Assembly (NCBI GenBank): GCA_021442155.1
Contig: CM038221.1
Coordinates: forward strand, 29,479,906-29,543,905
Length of the DNA stretch: 64,000 nt
Source of the DNA: Cymbidium sinense
Lineage: Eukaryota; Streptophyta; Magnoliopsida; Asparagales; Orchidaceae
Reading direction: 5' to 3'
In this document: positions 50,040 to 62,723 of the stretch, piece after piece
Layout: each line of letters opens with the position of its first letter
How positions within the stretch are numbered: the stretch's first letter is position 1
Made by a program: the position numbers and the translations under genes
The notes under the pieces: model-generated
The model's database searches: none
What the model saw: the letters and a program-made list of their open reading frames with translations, nothing else
Told to the model about the DNA's origin: nothing

Positions 50040-51951
50040 ATCCTAAGAGTAGATGGGAGTACTTAAAAATGCTGATAAAGGTATTTTTAAGAGTAAGCTA
50101 CAAGATCTTAAAGTTTGAGATGTTTATGAAGAACCTAATGTTATGCGAAAAAAAAGTAGTAAGTAATAAAAAATATGTAAGAAGATTATAAAAAAATATC
50201 TTTTAATAAAAATAGTTGAAGGTGGAGTCAAAATGTAAAAATAAAATAAAAAAATAAAAAAAATCAATAATAAGAAGCATCTGTATAAAAATTGGTTTAG
50301 ATGTGTAAAAGCTTAGAAAATTAGGAAAGATATAGAACGACTTATAGAGATTCTAAGAAAATAATATATGTTAAAAATAATTCAACATTTAGTAATTTAT
50401 ATAATAGATTGGATATTTAAAAAGGTGAAAGATGTATATATAAGTTAGCCAAATAAAGAGATAGAATAAATAAGATTTAGTTAAAGTGAAGTGCATTAAA
50501 GATGAAGATCAAAAATACTTTTCTTAGAAGAGCATTTTTAACAAAGGTGAATAATATATTTTGATATATTTTTCAATAAAGATTATGAGAATACAATTGA
50601 ATTTAGAAACCTTAGTAGACTAAAGGAAAATATATATTTTGTTTTTTATCTTCGTATTAGTAAAAATAAAATTAAAGAGATTTAAAAAAAAATTAAGTAT
50701 GAAAAACCAGTAGAGCCTAATGATATTCTAAGAGAAGTGTAGAAATGCTTTGGAGATTAAGGAAGTATTTAGCTTATTAGTCTTTTTACTATTATTTAAA
50801 CACAAAAGATGCGTGATGAGTGAAAAAATAGTTTGTTGGTTCCTATTTTTAAGAATAAAGGTGATGCACAAGTATAGAAATTATAGATGAATTAAACTAA
50901 TGTTTCATACATTAAAATTATAAAAGAGAATAATTGAGCATATGTTATGACGTGATACAAAAGTATCTCAAAATTAGCTAGGTTTCATGCCAAATCTACT
51001 AGGGATGCTATACATTTGTTGAGAGGTTCGATGATGGAGAAGTATAGATAGATTAAGAATGATATACATATGATATTTATTGATTTAGAGAAAGCATATG
51101 ATAAAATTTCAAGAGAAGTGCTTTGGAGCATACTAGAAAAGAAAGGAGTTAATTTTGCTTATATTCAAGGCACTAAAGATAAACATACTACAACTATTAT
51201 TTGAGTTCAAACACAATGAAGATTGACTAAGCATTTTCTTATTTCAATTGGATTACATCAAGGATGGAATTTAAGCTCACCCTTTTGTTTAAGTTATGGA
51301 TGTTCTTATTAGACAATTACAGGAGGATGTGCCTTGGTGTATGCTTTTTGTTAATAATATTTTTTTTGTTGATAAGATTAGAGCGGGAGTTCAAGAGAAA
51401 CATGAATAATGGAGGTCAGATTCAGAGTCTAAAGGCTTTCGCTTGAGTAGATCTAAAATCAAATACATTAAATGTAATTTTAGTTTTAAAAGATTTAGTG
51501 GTGGAGTTATGATATTAGATGTTGAAGTCATTAAAAAGAGTGAATGTTTTAGATATCTCTAGTCTATTGTTCAAAGTGATCGTAAGATAGATGGGAGTGT
51601 TATTAGCAGAATTTAAGATGGATGGTGCAAAATGCTGACCAATAAACGAGAATCATAAAACTAAGTTAAGTTGCAGAGATGATGATGCTCAGGTGGATGA
51701 GTTGCTTTGCACTTGAGACAAAATGAGTAGGGAATATATACGTGAAAATTTCGAAGTAGCTCCAATAGAAGATAAGATTAGAAAAGTTATGGAAAAAATG
51801 GTAGTAGACTATAAAAAAAAATGATAGGTAGTATAAAAATGACCTTATTTTATTTGAATTAAATTAGAATTTGACACTTAATAGGCCATAATGAAGAAGA
51901 GTGATTCATATAACTAACCCCACATTATACTATAAAGGCTTGTTGTTGTTG
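50040..51951 (+). mobile_element. RTE-type LINE relic, 5'-truncated
   Basis: The plus strand encodes reverse-transcriptase fragments: FIDLEKAYDKISREVLW at about 51,068-51,120, then a GLHQG block, then a catalytic region reading NNIFFVDK where the related copy has DDILLVDK. It ends with ATAAAGGCTTGTTGTTGTTG, a short TTG-repeat tail at 51,940-51,951 typical of plant RTE elements. Similar in content and order to the LINE at 53,772-56,696. Many stops; the 5' end is uncertain. Confidence 0.75.
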
Positions 51952-52453
51952 CAATGTAAATGTACTCCTCTTCCTCTTTTTTGTTTGAACTTCTTTTAAA
52001 CTTCCAATCTTCATCATCCAGCATTAGCAAAATTGGCCTTCTCTTGTTCTAGAAAATGCACAACACTATGATTTCTTTTGTTCATTAATGTTAACTACAA
52101 AAGTGATTTTTATCCTCACTACTTTAATTCTCTCTGTCAATGCTCTTTGTTGATTACTTCTAATAATACTCTTTATCAACATTCTTTATTAAGGCCTCCA
52201 TTCAAAATTTCTATCTATCCCTTGTTTGTAACAAATCATATTGTCGACTATTTGTATCTAATTTACAGAACTCTCTTTGATAAGTCAAATGTATTCACCT
52301 TGTTACACTCAAAAACTATGCACAATAAAACTTCCACAATTTAATCTTTTATCATTACTTTTTTTTTTTTCATACTGTATCTAACATCTATATTACTTCA
52401 TATCCAAAAGTGTTATCACATCTATTTAAGTAAAAATTTTATATTATTTAATA

Positions 52454-52694
52454 GGGAGATTTACATACATACCACACAATTCTTATGTATTTACATATCT
52501 AACACCTAAAGTTAGATATTTACATATCTAACACTTTTCTATGCTTAAAAAGGTGCATTTCGCTTTTAAAAAGTGAATAAAGTGATATTTTTGATGTGAT
52601 ATTGAATATTAAGGTGTTATATATGTAAAAATTGAAATTTAGGTGTTAGATATGTAAATACATAAGAATTGTGTGGTATGTATGTAAATCCCCC
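52454..52694. mobile_element. Mutator-type MITE with perfect 9-bp duplication
   Basis: Inverted ends of about 58 bp: left GGGAGATTTACATACATACC, right its inverse with one change (GGGGGATTTACATACATACC). Both arms continue through CACACAATTCTTATGTATTT. Exact 9-bp flanking repeats TATTTAATA lie at 52,445-52,453 and 52,695-52,703. A 9-bp duplication with ends starting in G fits Mutator-like elements. No coding sequence, total 241 bp. Confidence 0.85.
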
Positions 52695-52703
52695 TATTTA
52701 ATA

Positions 52704-53313
52704 TTATAATATATCCTTATTAATAAAATTAGTCTCCTTTCTTATATACATATATATAAGAGCATGTTTACTTGTTCATGAATTACAACATTTACAATTT
52801 TATTTAGTGCATAACCAAGCAATGTAGTGGAGGTTCAGGACATGCTACTGATAATTAATATTACAAAAAAAAGTAACATGAGATCACAAAACTCAGAATA
52901 ATCTACAAAAAATTGCATATTAGAACTTAAATAATCCCAAATTTATTCATTCAAGTCTCATTTCCACTGGCAGAAATCACCAAGGAAAACAAGTGACTGC
53001 AGTGGGAATGATTGCAAGGAACTTAGAGCTCATTGTCATCCTCTCTAAGAACAAAAAGTCTTCGGAAAAAAACACAAATACAGAAAGAGACAGAAAGCTA
53101 AATGATAAGAACTTTTAGCTCAACAGCTCAAGAACCTCTCCCCTCCGTAAGCTATGGCCATCGCATGACCACATTAAACTAAACAGAGGGGGGGCAGCAT
53201 ATAGATACAGACCCCTATGTCCATACATGGACATATTGCATTACAAACATCTAGTTAATATATAAGTATCTTATCTATATTTTTGTATGAATATCTAGTT
53301 ATATATATATGAT
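52704..53313 (-). other. 3' flank, probably including the 3' UTR of the PI4K gamma gene
   Basis: No gene of its own. It lies directly downstream of the kinase stop codon at 53,314-53,316. AT-rich with several possible polyadenylation words; none can be chosen reliably. Confidence 0.4.
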
Positions 53314-53710
53314 CTACAAACCATTATTTGATCCTGCAGCAAGCTCATCAAGGTAACAGTCCATTATTTCAGAGATGGACTCCATGAAAGCAGTCTCACG
53401 AGTGTCAGGGAGAATGGCTTCCTTCGCTTTTTGGATCATGTTTTCAATCTTCGACTCCTTCTTGATTGTCTCCCTGCAGAGGATTCTTCCTATCTCATAA
53501 GGAGAAAGGCTCTCTTTCTGCCCCTTTCTTGAGAAGCATGGTGCAGATTCGAAGTGTTCGGGCGCACAAAGGCGACAGTTCCCAACCGTTAAACCTGAGA
53601 AGCTCAATGTCTTCTTCTGCATCTAGCGATCTTATGTACTCAATGGTTTCAGCATTGTAAGGGATGCGAGCTTGAGGCCAGTAAAGCCACTCAAATGTGC
53701 AGTCCTCAAA
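53314..53710 (-). CDS. PI4K gamma, exon 2 (C-terminal part, frameshifted)
   Basis: The acceptor is CTTCCCGCAG before 53,710. The reading starts FEDCTFEWLYWPQAR and continues through DAEEDIELL, NGWEL and TMLLKKGAER (about 66 codons, to 53,513). It then needs a one-base shift at 53,509-53,512 to go on as LSPYEIGRILCRETIKKESK and end ISEIMDCYLDELA...NNGL at the stop, 53,314-53,316. The exon is 397 bp, one base more than a multiple of three, while exon 1 is exactly in phase. As written, translation would stop at 53,495-53,497, losing about the last 60 residues. Because the downstream frame is otherwise intact, a recent mutation or a sequence error is more likely than old decay. Confidence 0.85.
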
Positions 53711-53754
53711 CTGCGGGAAGGGTAAACAAAGGCAATTGATTCAATTTTTCATTC

Positions 53755-53771
53755 TTGGAGTGTAGCATGAT
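53755..53771. repeat. LINE target duplication, left copy
   Basis: TTGGAGTGTAGCATGAT, repeated exactly at 56,697-56,713, immediately after the TTG-repeat tail. The first bases could be shared with the tail. Confidence 0.85.
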
Positions 53772-56696
53772 AGTTTAGGTTTTAAACACTACCATTGCCG
53801 GTCCCAAGTCCGGATGCAAAAGTGGAGGTTGTAATGGTCAACCAAATGAAAATTTGTCGTAAATAATCATAACTCCTTAAATCATCAGGAAAGAAGGCCC
53901 CCCTAAGCGATCGCCAATACTACTTGAATACAAATGCTGAGAAATGTGGGATACCGCTGCTAAAAGTTAAATAAGCAAGGTTCCCACACATTATGGAAAG
54001 GGATGCCATGAAACCCAAACCATAATTGGGATCAAATATGATTTGCTGCAAAAATTAATGGAAAGATATTATGGTTCATGTAGATAAATATTTTATGTTC
54101 AAACGACCTAGAAGGCTAAGGAGATTGATAGTTTGATGTGCTTTAAACTTTGATTCGTAAAAGTCGAACTAGAAATGCCAGAAAGCAGTGATTATAGATA
54201 AAAGCTCAATGATAATGTTATAAGATAATGATTGAGATAGAATTATAAATTTTTAAAGATTATCACATACTAAGATTATCAATGTTATAAGTGTCTATGC
54301 TCCTCAAGTAGTTTATGGAGGTAAAGCTCAAAAGAAAAATTTTGAACGAATTAGAGATTAATACAAAAGATACCTCTCAAAGAAAAGTGATTAATCGTGG
54401 GGAGAATTTATATGGACGTATAGACTCCAGTAAGATTTTAAAGAGATTCACAAGCCATATTGGACTTGTTTAATTAATGAAGCAAGATAGACTATATTAA
54501 ATTTTGGCCTTTACTTCTAATGATTTTTGTAAATACATACTTTATTTAAGAAAAGAGACTTTAACATATTATTTACTTATAAAAATGGATCAAGAAACAT
54601 GATTGATTATTTTTCGAGCAAGAAAATGATCGCTTGGATCAGAAAGATTAAAGGCCATTCCCAAGTGAAATTTTAAAGACCCAACATCGACTATTATTTT
54701 AGATTTTAAGACGAAATGTCAGAAGAGAAAATCCTAATTATCGGTCCTGTGATAGACTTTATACCCCTGTTAAACACAAATAAAAAATATTTTTAAGTAG
54801 TTCTACAAGAAATTAAAGTTCTCGGGATGTCCATACGGTCTAACGCATGTAAAAGATCTTATTAAACAAAGCCACAAAAGACGTTTGGCTTAATCAAAAG
54901 AAAAAAACTTTTAATAAGAGCAAATGGGCCGTGGTGAGTCAAGAAAGATAAAAAATAAGCAAAGATTTTATAAAACTCGGTTTGAAAAACCTCTGAGAAT
55001 TGGGAAAGAGATATAAAATGGTCCCAGATTCTAAGTACAGAATATACGATGCAAAAATTTAGTTTGTGATTTATACAAGATTAGATACCGCCAAAGAGTG
55101 AAAGATGTAAATTAGCCAACCAAAGAGATAGAGTAAGTAAAGACATACCAGCTTTATGAAAGTAATAAAAAATAAAGTTGTTTTTGGGTGAAAGATATGA
55201 AAATAAAGGATAGTAATGAGCAGATTTTAATAAACTTTTCAATGAAGGATCCGAAAAGACGAAAGGGATTTTAGCTAAACCCCAAACAAAAATCAGAATT
55301 TCTATTTTTATCAGATTAATAAATGGGAAGTGTGATTAAACGGTTTAAAAGCGAAATGTGGAACCCGATAATATTCCAATATGTGGAAATGTTTGTGAGA
55401 TCAAGGAATTTCTTGGCTAATCTTTTAATGTTATTTTAAAGATTAAAAGATGCCGATGAGTGGAGAAAGAGTTTGCCCTATATTTAAGAATAAAGGTGAT
55501 GCACAAGATGGCAAAATTATGAGAATTAAGTTAACGTGTCATACATTAAAATTATGGGAGAGAGTAATCGAAAGCACAGTGCCACGATGATACGTTTCTC
55601 AAATCTTTGGTTTCATGCCGTGTAGATCTACTTGATGCTAACATTTGTTAAGAGGTTATGAGAAGCATAGAGAAAATAAAAGGATCTACATATGATATTT
55701 ATCGATTTAGAGAAAGCTTATGATAAAGTCTCAAGAGATGTTCTTTGGAGAGTTCTAACGTAAGTTAATATTGGTTATATTCAAGTCATTATATATGTAT
55801 ACTGAGGCCACTTGTGTCCAAACACAAGGAGGATTGACAAACTATTTTCCTATTTGGGATTACATCAAGGATCAACATTAAGCCCTTATCTTTTACTTTA
55901 GTTATGGATGAGGCATTTACAAGAAGATGTACCTTGGTGTATGCTTTTCGATGACATTCTTCTTGTTGATAAGACTAGAGAGGGAGTCCAACGAAACTTG
56001 AATTATGGAGGTCAATTTAGAGTCTAAAGGTTTTCGCTAAGAGATCTAAAAATATGGAGTGTAATTTTAGTTGTAAGTTTTAGTTTTGGTGGACTTAGTG
56101 ATCAAGTCATTAATAAGAGTGAGCGATTGATATTTAGGCTCATTGTTCAAAATGATGGTGAAATAGATGGAGATATTATTAGTAGAATTCAAGTTGGATG
56201 GTTGAAGTGGAGGAATGCATCCGGCCTATTATGTGACGTAAAAGTTCCACTTAAACTTAAGGAAAAATTTTATAAGATGGTGGTAAGACGCAATGACTTA
56301 TGGTAATGTTGGCCAATAAAAGAGAAACATAAGACTAAGTTAAGTGAGATGAGGATGCTGTGTGGATGAGTGGCTTTACCCTTAGAGAATGCAAAATGAG
56401 TATGTTCGGAAAAAGTTGGAGTAGCTCCAATGGTAGATAAGACTAGGGAGAGTCTTAGATGGTTTGGCCACATAAAGCCTACCGTCCATGACCCATTAGA
56501 GAGTAGATGCATTAGATTTGCCTTTATGTTAAGAAAGGTAGAAGACCTAAAAAAGACTTGGTTAAGATGTAGAAAATGATCTTAGTATACTTGAATTAAA
56601 TGAGAATTTGACACATAATAGACACAATGGAGACGAAGGATTCATGTAAAATCCCCTACCTGGGATTAAGGCTTGTTGTTGTTGTTGTTGTTGTTG
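53772..56696 (+). mobile_element. RTE-type LINE in the PI4K gamma intron
   Basis: Bounded by exact 17-bp duplications. The start contains CCGGTCCCAAGTCCGGAT, close to the start I associate with plant RTE LINEs. Reverse-transcriptase fragments on the plus strand: FIDLEKAYDKVSRDVLW (about 55,697-55,750), GLHQGSTLSP (about 55,860-55,890), FDDILLVDKTREGV (about 55,945-55,990). It ends GGGATTAAGGCTTG followed by TTG repeats. Numerous small deletions and stops, so inactive. About 2.9 kb with both ends present suggests internal loss rather than simple 5' truncation. Confidence 0.85.
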
Positions 56697-57756
56697 TTGG
56701 AGTGTAGCATGATCAGTAGGTAGGAGAAGAAAAAGAATGAATTTTAACTATTGGGATCTAATTGAAGTTGTACTCATTGTTCAATGAGAGACTACAGCAC
56801 ATAAGTTGGGCAAAACCCAAATCTTTAGGCTTCGTTTAATAAATTTGCTAAGTTCTTACTGAGGTTGGTTTTTTCAGTACCATCTCCATCTTCGTCAGAC
56901 ACCTCATTGCTTGTCATCTTGATTGTCTGTGTTTATCTTATTAATTTTATAAAGAATGATTAAAAAAGGGTTATTGAAATTAAATACAATCCACATAAAT
57001 ATTATTTTGACAAAAAATTGAGGAGATCCTAAATACTTTTTAAGAATGAAATTTTTCTACAACAAATTAGTTTACCATATCAAAGAAAATATGCCATCAA
57101 CCATTTCAAGAAAATTAGGCTACTAGATTTCAAAAATACTAATACTCCTATTGACACTCAAGAATGTTGTCAATAATAAAGAAATTTTTAGGATGTCTCT
57201 CATCATCGGAGCTTGATTAGTGCATTGATCTACTTTATTTTAATCAAACTAGATAAAGCCTTTGTTGTAGGGTGTGAACTTAATGCATGCAAACTCTTAA
57301 AAAAATATTAAGAAATTTTTTGTGTATCCTAAGGTATATCAAGAACTAACCAGGGTTCTCTAATAAATAACATACAAAAGACTCTTGCCCCTTAACAAAA
57401 ATTATTTTTTGGCCTATCTTAATTTTATCACAGATTCATCATAACACTCAGTTTTGTCAAGCTCAAACTTTGCTATTATTGACATCTTAGCACCAAAACT
57501 CAGACTCATATTACATCGCCAACCTATCTAAAATTTTACCAAAAAATAAGATGAAGCCATTAAAGTAAATTACAAGATAAATAATCCTAATAAATGCTAA
57601 AAAATTCAAGTGCAGATGGTAATAAGATGATAACTTATAAGCTCTATGATGTGCAAAACCTAAAATATTCCAAAGCTAAAATGCCATGAAATACATGTGC
57701 AACGTCCTAATTAAATCAATAGCATAGGGAAAAAAAAATCAGAAATGCATACTTAC

Positions 57757-59064
57757 ATCCTCAGGAAGGCAATACCCATGATCAATGGGGACCAACACAA
57801 TTCTCTCTTCTTCTCCCTCTTTGCAGAACAAAATATTCCCAGCATGTCTATCTGCATTAGCCAATCTTATATCTAACACAGTGATCTTATGAATCTCCTC
57901 CACTGGAAAAGTTCTTGGACCCATATCCTCACAAGCCCCACAATTCTTAACAAACATCTGCAATGAGCCAATCTTGTAATCTCGCACTTCATCTGAATGA
58001 TTAAAACTGCCACTCAGGCATCGAACCATCACCGTCGGAGGAACACCGGCGAACCCAAATTCAGCACATGTTGTCATTCGGCGCCCACTGATTGGATGGT
58101 CGAGCAGATATGCCGCAATTTCCCTAAGTGCCCCCTCCCTAATTCGCGTCCCCTTCTTCAATCCAATCCCATCCAATGATAATGGAAGCCCCCTCGGGTT
58201 GTTTTCTGCCATTGGCTCCTCATCAATTGGCTTGAAAACAGCGACGAATTCTTGACCAGATGCATCCTGCATAAAATATACGCCGCCAGTGCCTTCAGAG
58301 GACAAGACTGGAGGATTCTCCTTCTCTAGACCAGCCAATGCAGATTGAATAAGGTTCTTGATGACCGGTGATAATACAATCATCGGGCTGACAAAAATTG
58401 GCTCAATCCAAACCTCCCTTTCCAATGTTTTCTTGGATTCTTCTTCATCAGTTGCAATTGGAGCCAATATTGAAAGCTTCAAGTCCTTGTCAATCGGCTT
58501 AGTCCTGACTTTAGCAGACTTGCGCACGATCAAATGAATCACGGCATCATTATATTTACAGATATCCTGAATCAACGAGTGATCATCAAGCTCCTTGCCA
58601 TCAAAGTATAGCTTGTGGCTATCTAGATCAACAAGATCCTTGCCCCTTTTGGCAATATGTTGCTTGACATAGGCGACAGTGCGGTTTCTTTCAATAGGGA
58701 ATTTGAGTTTTTTTCCGCACACAGTCTTCACTATAATAATCCCAAGATCAGAAAGGCGGATGACGAGGTGAAGCACGTTGCCATCTGAAACGCCGTAGTC
58801 TTTTACAAGGCAATCGTTCCTTGAAAGCTCCCGACCATCGAACACCAGTTTCTGCTTCTTGACCATGAAACCCTTGCTTCTTTGAATACGAAGCTTCACA
58901 GAGGCGACGGAGTCCGATTCGAAAACTGGCATGCGGATCGCGGACGAACCAGGAACCGCAAGGTAGACGAGAATGGACTCTGGGGAGCAGTGAGCCGACC
59001 GCTTGAAGAAGGAGAGAGCAGAATCCTCTCCAATTGGATTCAGAGCGATCCCAGCCGACGACAT
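57757..59064 (-). CDS. Phosphatidylinositol 4-kinase gamma (ubiquitin-like domain kinase), exon 1
   Basis: 436 codons, open from ATG at 59,062-59,064 to the donor GAT|GTAAGT. Two ubiquitin-like domains lie at about residues 31-104 and 108-182. The PI3/PI4-kinase fold starts at about 255: GGVYFM, the ATP-site lysine in VAVFKPIDEEP (K278), KKGTRIREGALREIAAYLLD, the catalytic loop ADRHAGN (D405, H407, N410) and IDHG (D428) standing in for the metal-binding DFG. This is the plant PI4K gamma family. Some members, such as Arabidopsis gamma 4, act as protein kinases on ubiquitin-pathway partners rather than on lipid; which applies here cannot be read. With exon 2 the product would be about 567 residues, normal for the family, but for the frameshift in exon 2. 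The start fits because no in-frame ATG is evident upstream. Confidence 0.95.
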
Positions 59065-59164
59065 TGTTCTCCTCCAATGAGAATCCTACGCTTGCCCTCG
59101 GCTGCCTCTCGCTCGCAGGGATCGGCTCCGGCGGCAAAAGGAAGCAAACGAGGGCGACGTCCTC

Positions 59165-59404
59165 CTACAATTTGTAAGCCATCAACAACTTCGATGCGCA
59201 AAATCTAACAAAGAAAGAGTAAAATCAAAGCTTGGAAGCGATTTCGAACTAAAACCTCGGCTTTATCAAGAACTATAACAATTCAAGCACTCAACCGAGG
59301 TAAGAGGGATTCAAGAATGGGGGACGCGTATAAATTAAGAGTTAGAACGCGAGAGAGGGGGAACAGATGGTATGAAAAGAATGGGAAGGGGATTGGATTC
59401 TTAC
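59165..59404 (-). other. Possible 5'-UTR intron of PI4K gamma
   Basis: On the minus strand TTTCG|GTAAGAAT at 59,404 and AATTGTAG|GAGG at 59,165 would make a 240-bp intron just upstream of the start codon. Splice words fit, but there is no transcript evidence. Confidence 0.35.
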
Positions 59405-59660
59405 CGAAAGGAAGAAACAAGGGATGATGGAAGGGAGACAAGTGAGCTTATATCCGACGATAAATATAGATGTTCGAAGCGATCAAAGCGGAGAGCGATT
59501 GAATCTCTTTAATGGTTTCAGTTGTACTCTCTTCTCTTCCATCGGCTTAGTCTTCTAGCTTCCGCCCGAATTGAGCTGCGGGTTTTCCTTCCTGCGTCAC
59601 AACAACCTTTCCCCTTCCCGAGGAGGAGAATAGAGCAAAAATGGAGGGCGAGATCAACGC
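59405..59660 (-). promoter_or_regulatory. Probable core promoter and leader of PI4K gamma
   Basis: Minus strand has CTATATTTAT at about 59,460-59,469, a TATA-like box about 55 bp before the proposed first splice donor. CT-rich, GC-richer sequence extends to about 59,660, after which base composition becomes AT-rich intergenic. Confidence 0.35.
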
Positions 59661-62317
59661 CGTTGCGTTATTTCAAACTTTATCCAATTTATTTATTTCT
59701 TTATTTAAACAAGTGAGTGCAAAATATAAATCTATATTATAAAATACTTAACATTGTATAATTAAGTAGTTTTTCAGCTTTAACTTCCAAACCTTCTTCA
59801 AGATTTTCATAGTTGCAATCATCTCCCATGATTAATTCATAAATATATGAACTTGATTTTTTTTTGAAATAATTAAAAATTCATTAATTATATTGTACTT
59901 ATTTAAATACTAATTCATATTTTATCATATAAATATTTTAAATAATTTTAATATACATTTTTTATGTACTTCAAATCAATAAAAAAAAGTTATAATAGAG
60001 AAATTTGACATTATATGCCTAATAATAAATATGAAGTAATATTATTTATTTGATATATTAAGGTTTGAATATGATTTTTACGCTCCAAATCATAAACCCA
60101 AAATATCTATAAATATCATTATTTGTTAGGAACTTGATCAAACGACGATCAAATCATCATTAAATTATATTCAATTAATAATTGAATAATAATTAAAATA
60201 TGATAGAACATAGATTGATCATGATTAAAGATGAATTGTTTATTATTTGAAGAAGCTTTGAAGATGATTTGAATCTTATTCAATCATGATTCTATCATTG
60301 TTTGAAGATTATTCAATCATTATTTGAAGATGATTTGATCTATATTTAAAGAATGTTCAATCATTATTCAAAGATGTTTGGCATAAAGATAAACTATTAT
60401 AGATTTTATTCTATCGATTTCAATGATGGCTCGATCATCAATGGTAGTTTAATTTTTATACAAATTTAATCATTATTCAAAAATGTTTTAAATAAAGATT
60501 GATTCTTCTTTGATTTTATGATGTCCTTATTCATTAACTATTATTAAGGATGGTTAATGATGCTGAAATAAGGGGTACTCCATCATGTTCAACATTGGAG
60601 GGGAAAAAAATAATATTTGAAATAACTGAGTTTAGTTTAATCACTTGTGTGCACTTTGAAGAATTCTCATAAGAAATTGGGTTTTTTGGGGAGAGAGCAC
60701 AAAGAATGATGCTCTAAAAGTCAATTAAGATGCTTATGGGCGTGGATTTCTTAACATTGCTTATTAATAGAAATAAACATGTGTATTTTTTATTTAGAAT
60801 ATATTGTGTTGTTATTATAATTTAACTCATAATGTTTTTCACTTATTCTTTATATGAGATTATCCATTGTACACCACTGCATAAAGTTGATAAAGATAAC
60901 TTTTATGAGTCAATTGTACATACTCTATACAACATATCTCAATTAGAGCTATGAAAGAAAGAATAAGAACCCCAATTTTTAAGGAGAGAGAAAAAGGGAG
61001 GTAGTGAGAGCATAGTCAACTATAAGTATGCTCATTTTACCTTATGGATGGTTGAAGTAGATTTTTATCATTATTTGAGAGCTTAGGGGTGACCAAACTA
61101 AACTAAAAATAATCAAATAATCTAAAAGTAGAATTTATATGCTTTGACCACTTTTATCGAGAATCATGTATATAGGAAAAAATAAAAAGGAGAGGAGAGT
61201 GCGGAGGTTCCTTCTATTATCCATTTTTTTAGCTAAATTGATGTTGGAGAAGAGGTGTAGAGAAAGGAGTAGGAGATTTAGGTGAATTGGAAAAGATGGA
61301 GAAGATATGAAACCAATTCCTTGCTACTTGCCAAATGGGAGGTTGAGAAGGAAGGGCATGTGAGCCCATCTCTTATCATTGTATTCAAGAGTAATTTATA
61401 ATTGACAATGTTGAAAAGATGGCCATAGAGGTGCAAGAAAGATTTGACCAAAGATCTCATTGATCTATCAGAAAAGAGCCACAAATTAATAGATTCATGT
61501 GCTATTAACCCCCTCTACCTGATTGATGAGGGGCAGTTATATTTCTTCACCTTTTCAATGCCATCATTGGCTAAAACTCCAATGAGAAAGAATTAAAAGT
61601 GGGCAATGGAAGCATAATATAATACTAGTAGTTGAATACTCTAATAATATAATTAAAAAGATAAGGACTATTTTGCTTCATTAAGAGTGCAAGAAATTAG
61701 ATCTTCTTAACACTAACTCATATTTTTGAATTAATATGGTGCTACCTAAAGACCTACGGATTAAATATCATTAGGTTATATAAATTATATAATTAGAGAT
61801 TATAATTATGGTCTTTATGTATAATAAGTCAAAGAGCAAAGACTCTTTAAGTGAGTTGAAAATGGTTTTATGTATGCCATTAGAGAGGTGGATAAACTCT
61901 TAAGTCATGGGCTATTGAAGAACTTATATGTTTTTTAATGAATTGAAGTAAAATTCATTAGATAATATATGAAATCTCATTTTCTATGAAGGAAATTATA
62001 TTATATGATTATGAATCCTCTTGCATCTTTGAGCATACCATGTAGGAAATGATATTTTTATTTTATAAGTGTTTTCTTAAGTTGGCTGAGTAGCTGGAGA
62101 AATTTGATATATAAGGAACCTCACTCCACTAAATCTTCTTAGAAGTGAATGAGTGCCATCATAAATGAGGTTCTAAAGGCTACTATAAGATAAGCTATTT
62201 TAATGTTTATAACAAAATTTATGAAATTTAAGTAGTTCTTATATTTAATCTAATGAATCCTCTAAGCAATATAATATATCATATACGTATGATTTCAAAA
62301 AAAAAAATCTTTTCAAA
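59661..62317. other. AT-rich intergenic DNA upstream of PI4K gamma
   Basis: No gene recognised. 60,250-60,500 has loose local repeats of ATTCAATCATTATTCAAAGA-type phrases. The longest frame (61,278-61,484, minus) matches nothing I know. Confidence 0.5.
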
Positions 62318-62325
62318 ATTATGCC

Positions 62326-62715
62326 TACGGGTGTAAACAAGTCAAGTTGAGTCGAGTTTTGACTTAATCAAGCTTGTTTAAACCCTGCTAAGCTCAAGCT
62401 CAAGCTCAATTACCAAGCTCAAGCTCGACTCGATTTAAAGAAAGTCAAACTTGAGCTCATTTCAAAAGCTCGAGCTCATTCAAAAAACTCGATAAATATT
62501 GAATCGATAATGTGATATATGATAATTACATTTCCCTAGTATATAAACTAGTCAGCTCGATAAGCTACCGAGCTGAGACAAACTAGGCTTGAACTCGGGC
62601 TCAAAAATTTTTCGAGCTTGTTTATGAGCTCGTGGCTCGATAAGCTTGGCTCGCGAGCTCATTAACGAGTAAGCTCGAGTCAGCTCACGAGTCGCTTGAC
62701 TCACTTACACCCCTA
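62326..62715. mobile_element. hAT-type MITE (390 bp)
   Basis: Left end TACGGGTGTAAACAAGTCAA; inverse of the right end TAGGGGTGTAAGTGAGTCAA. Flanks: ATTATGCC at 62,318-62,325 and ATTATGTC at 62,716-62,723, an 8-bp duplication with one change. The interior repeats AGCTCGAGCTCA-type words like the hAT elements near 44.3 kb. No coding capacity. Confidence 0.8.
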
Positions 62716-62723
62716 ATTATGTC

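Larger units (their letters stand above)
53711..57756 (-). other. Coding intron of PI4K gamma, with LINE insertion
   Basis: Donor GAT|GTAAGT at 57,756 and acceptor CCCGCAG at 53,711; phase 0. About 2.9 kb of it is an RTE LINE in antisense orientation. Without the LINE and one copy of its target duplication the intron would be about 1.1 kb. 56,714-57,750 is ordinary AT-rich intron DNA. Confidence 0.8.
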
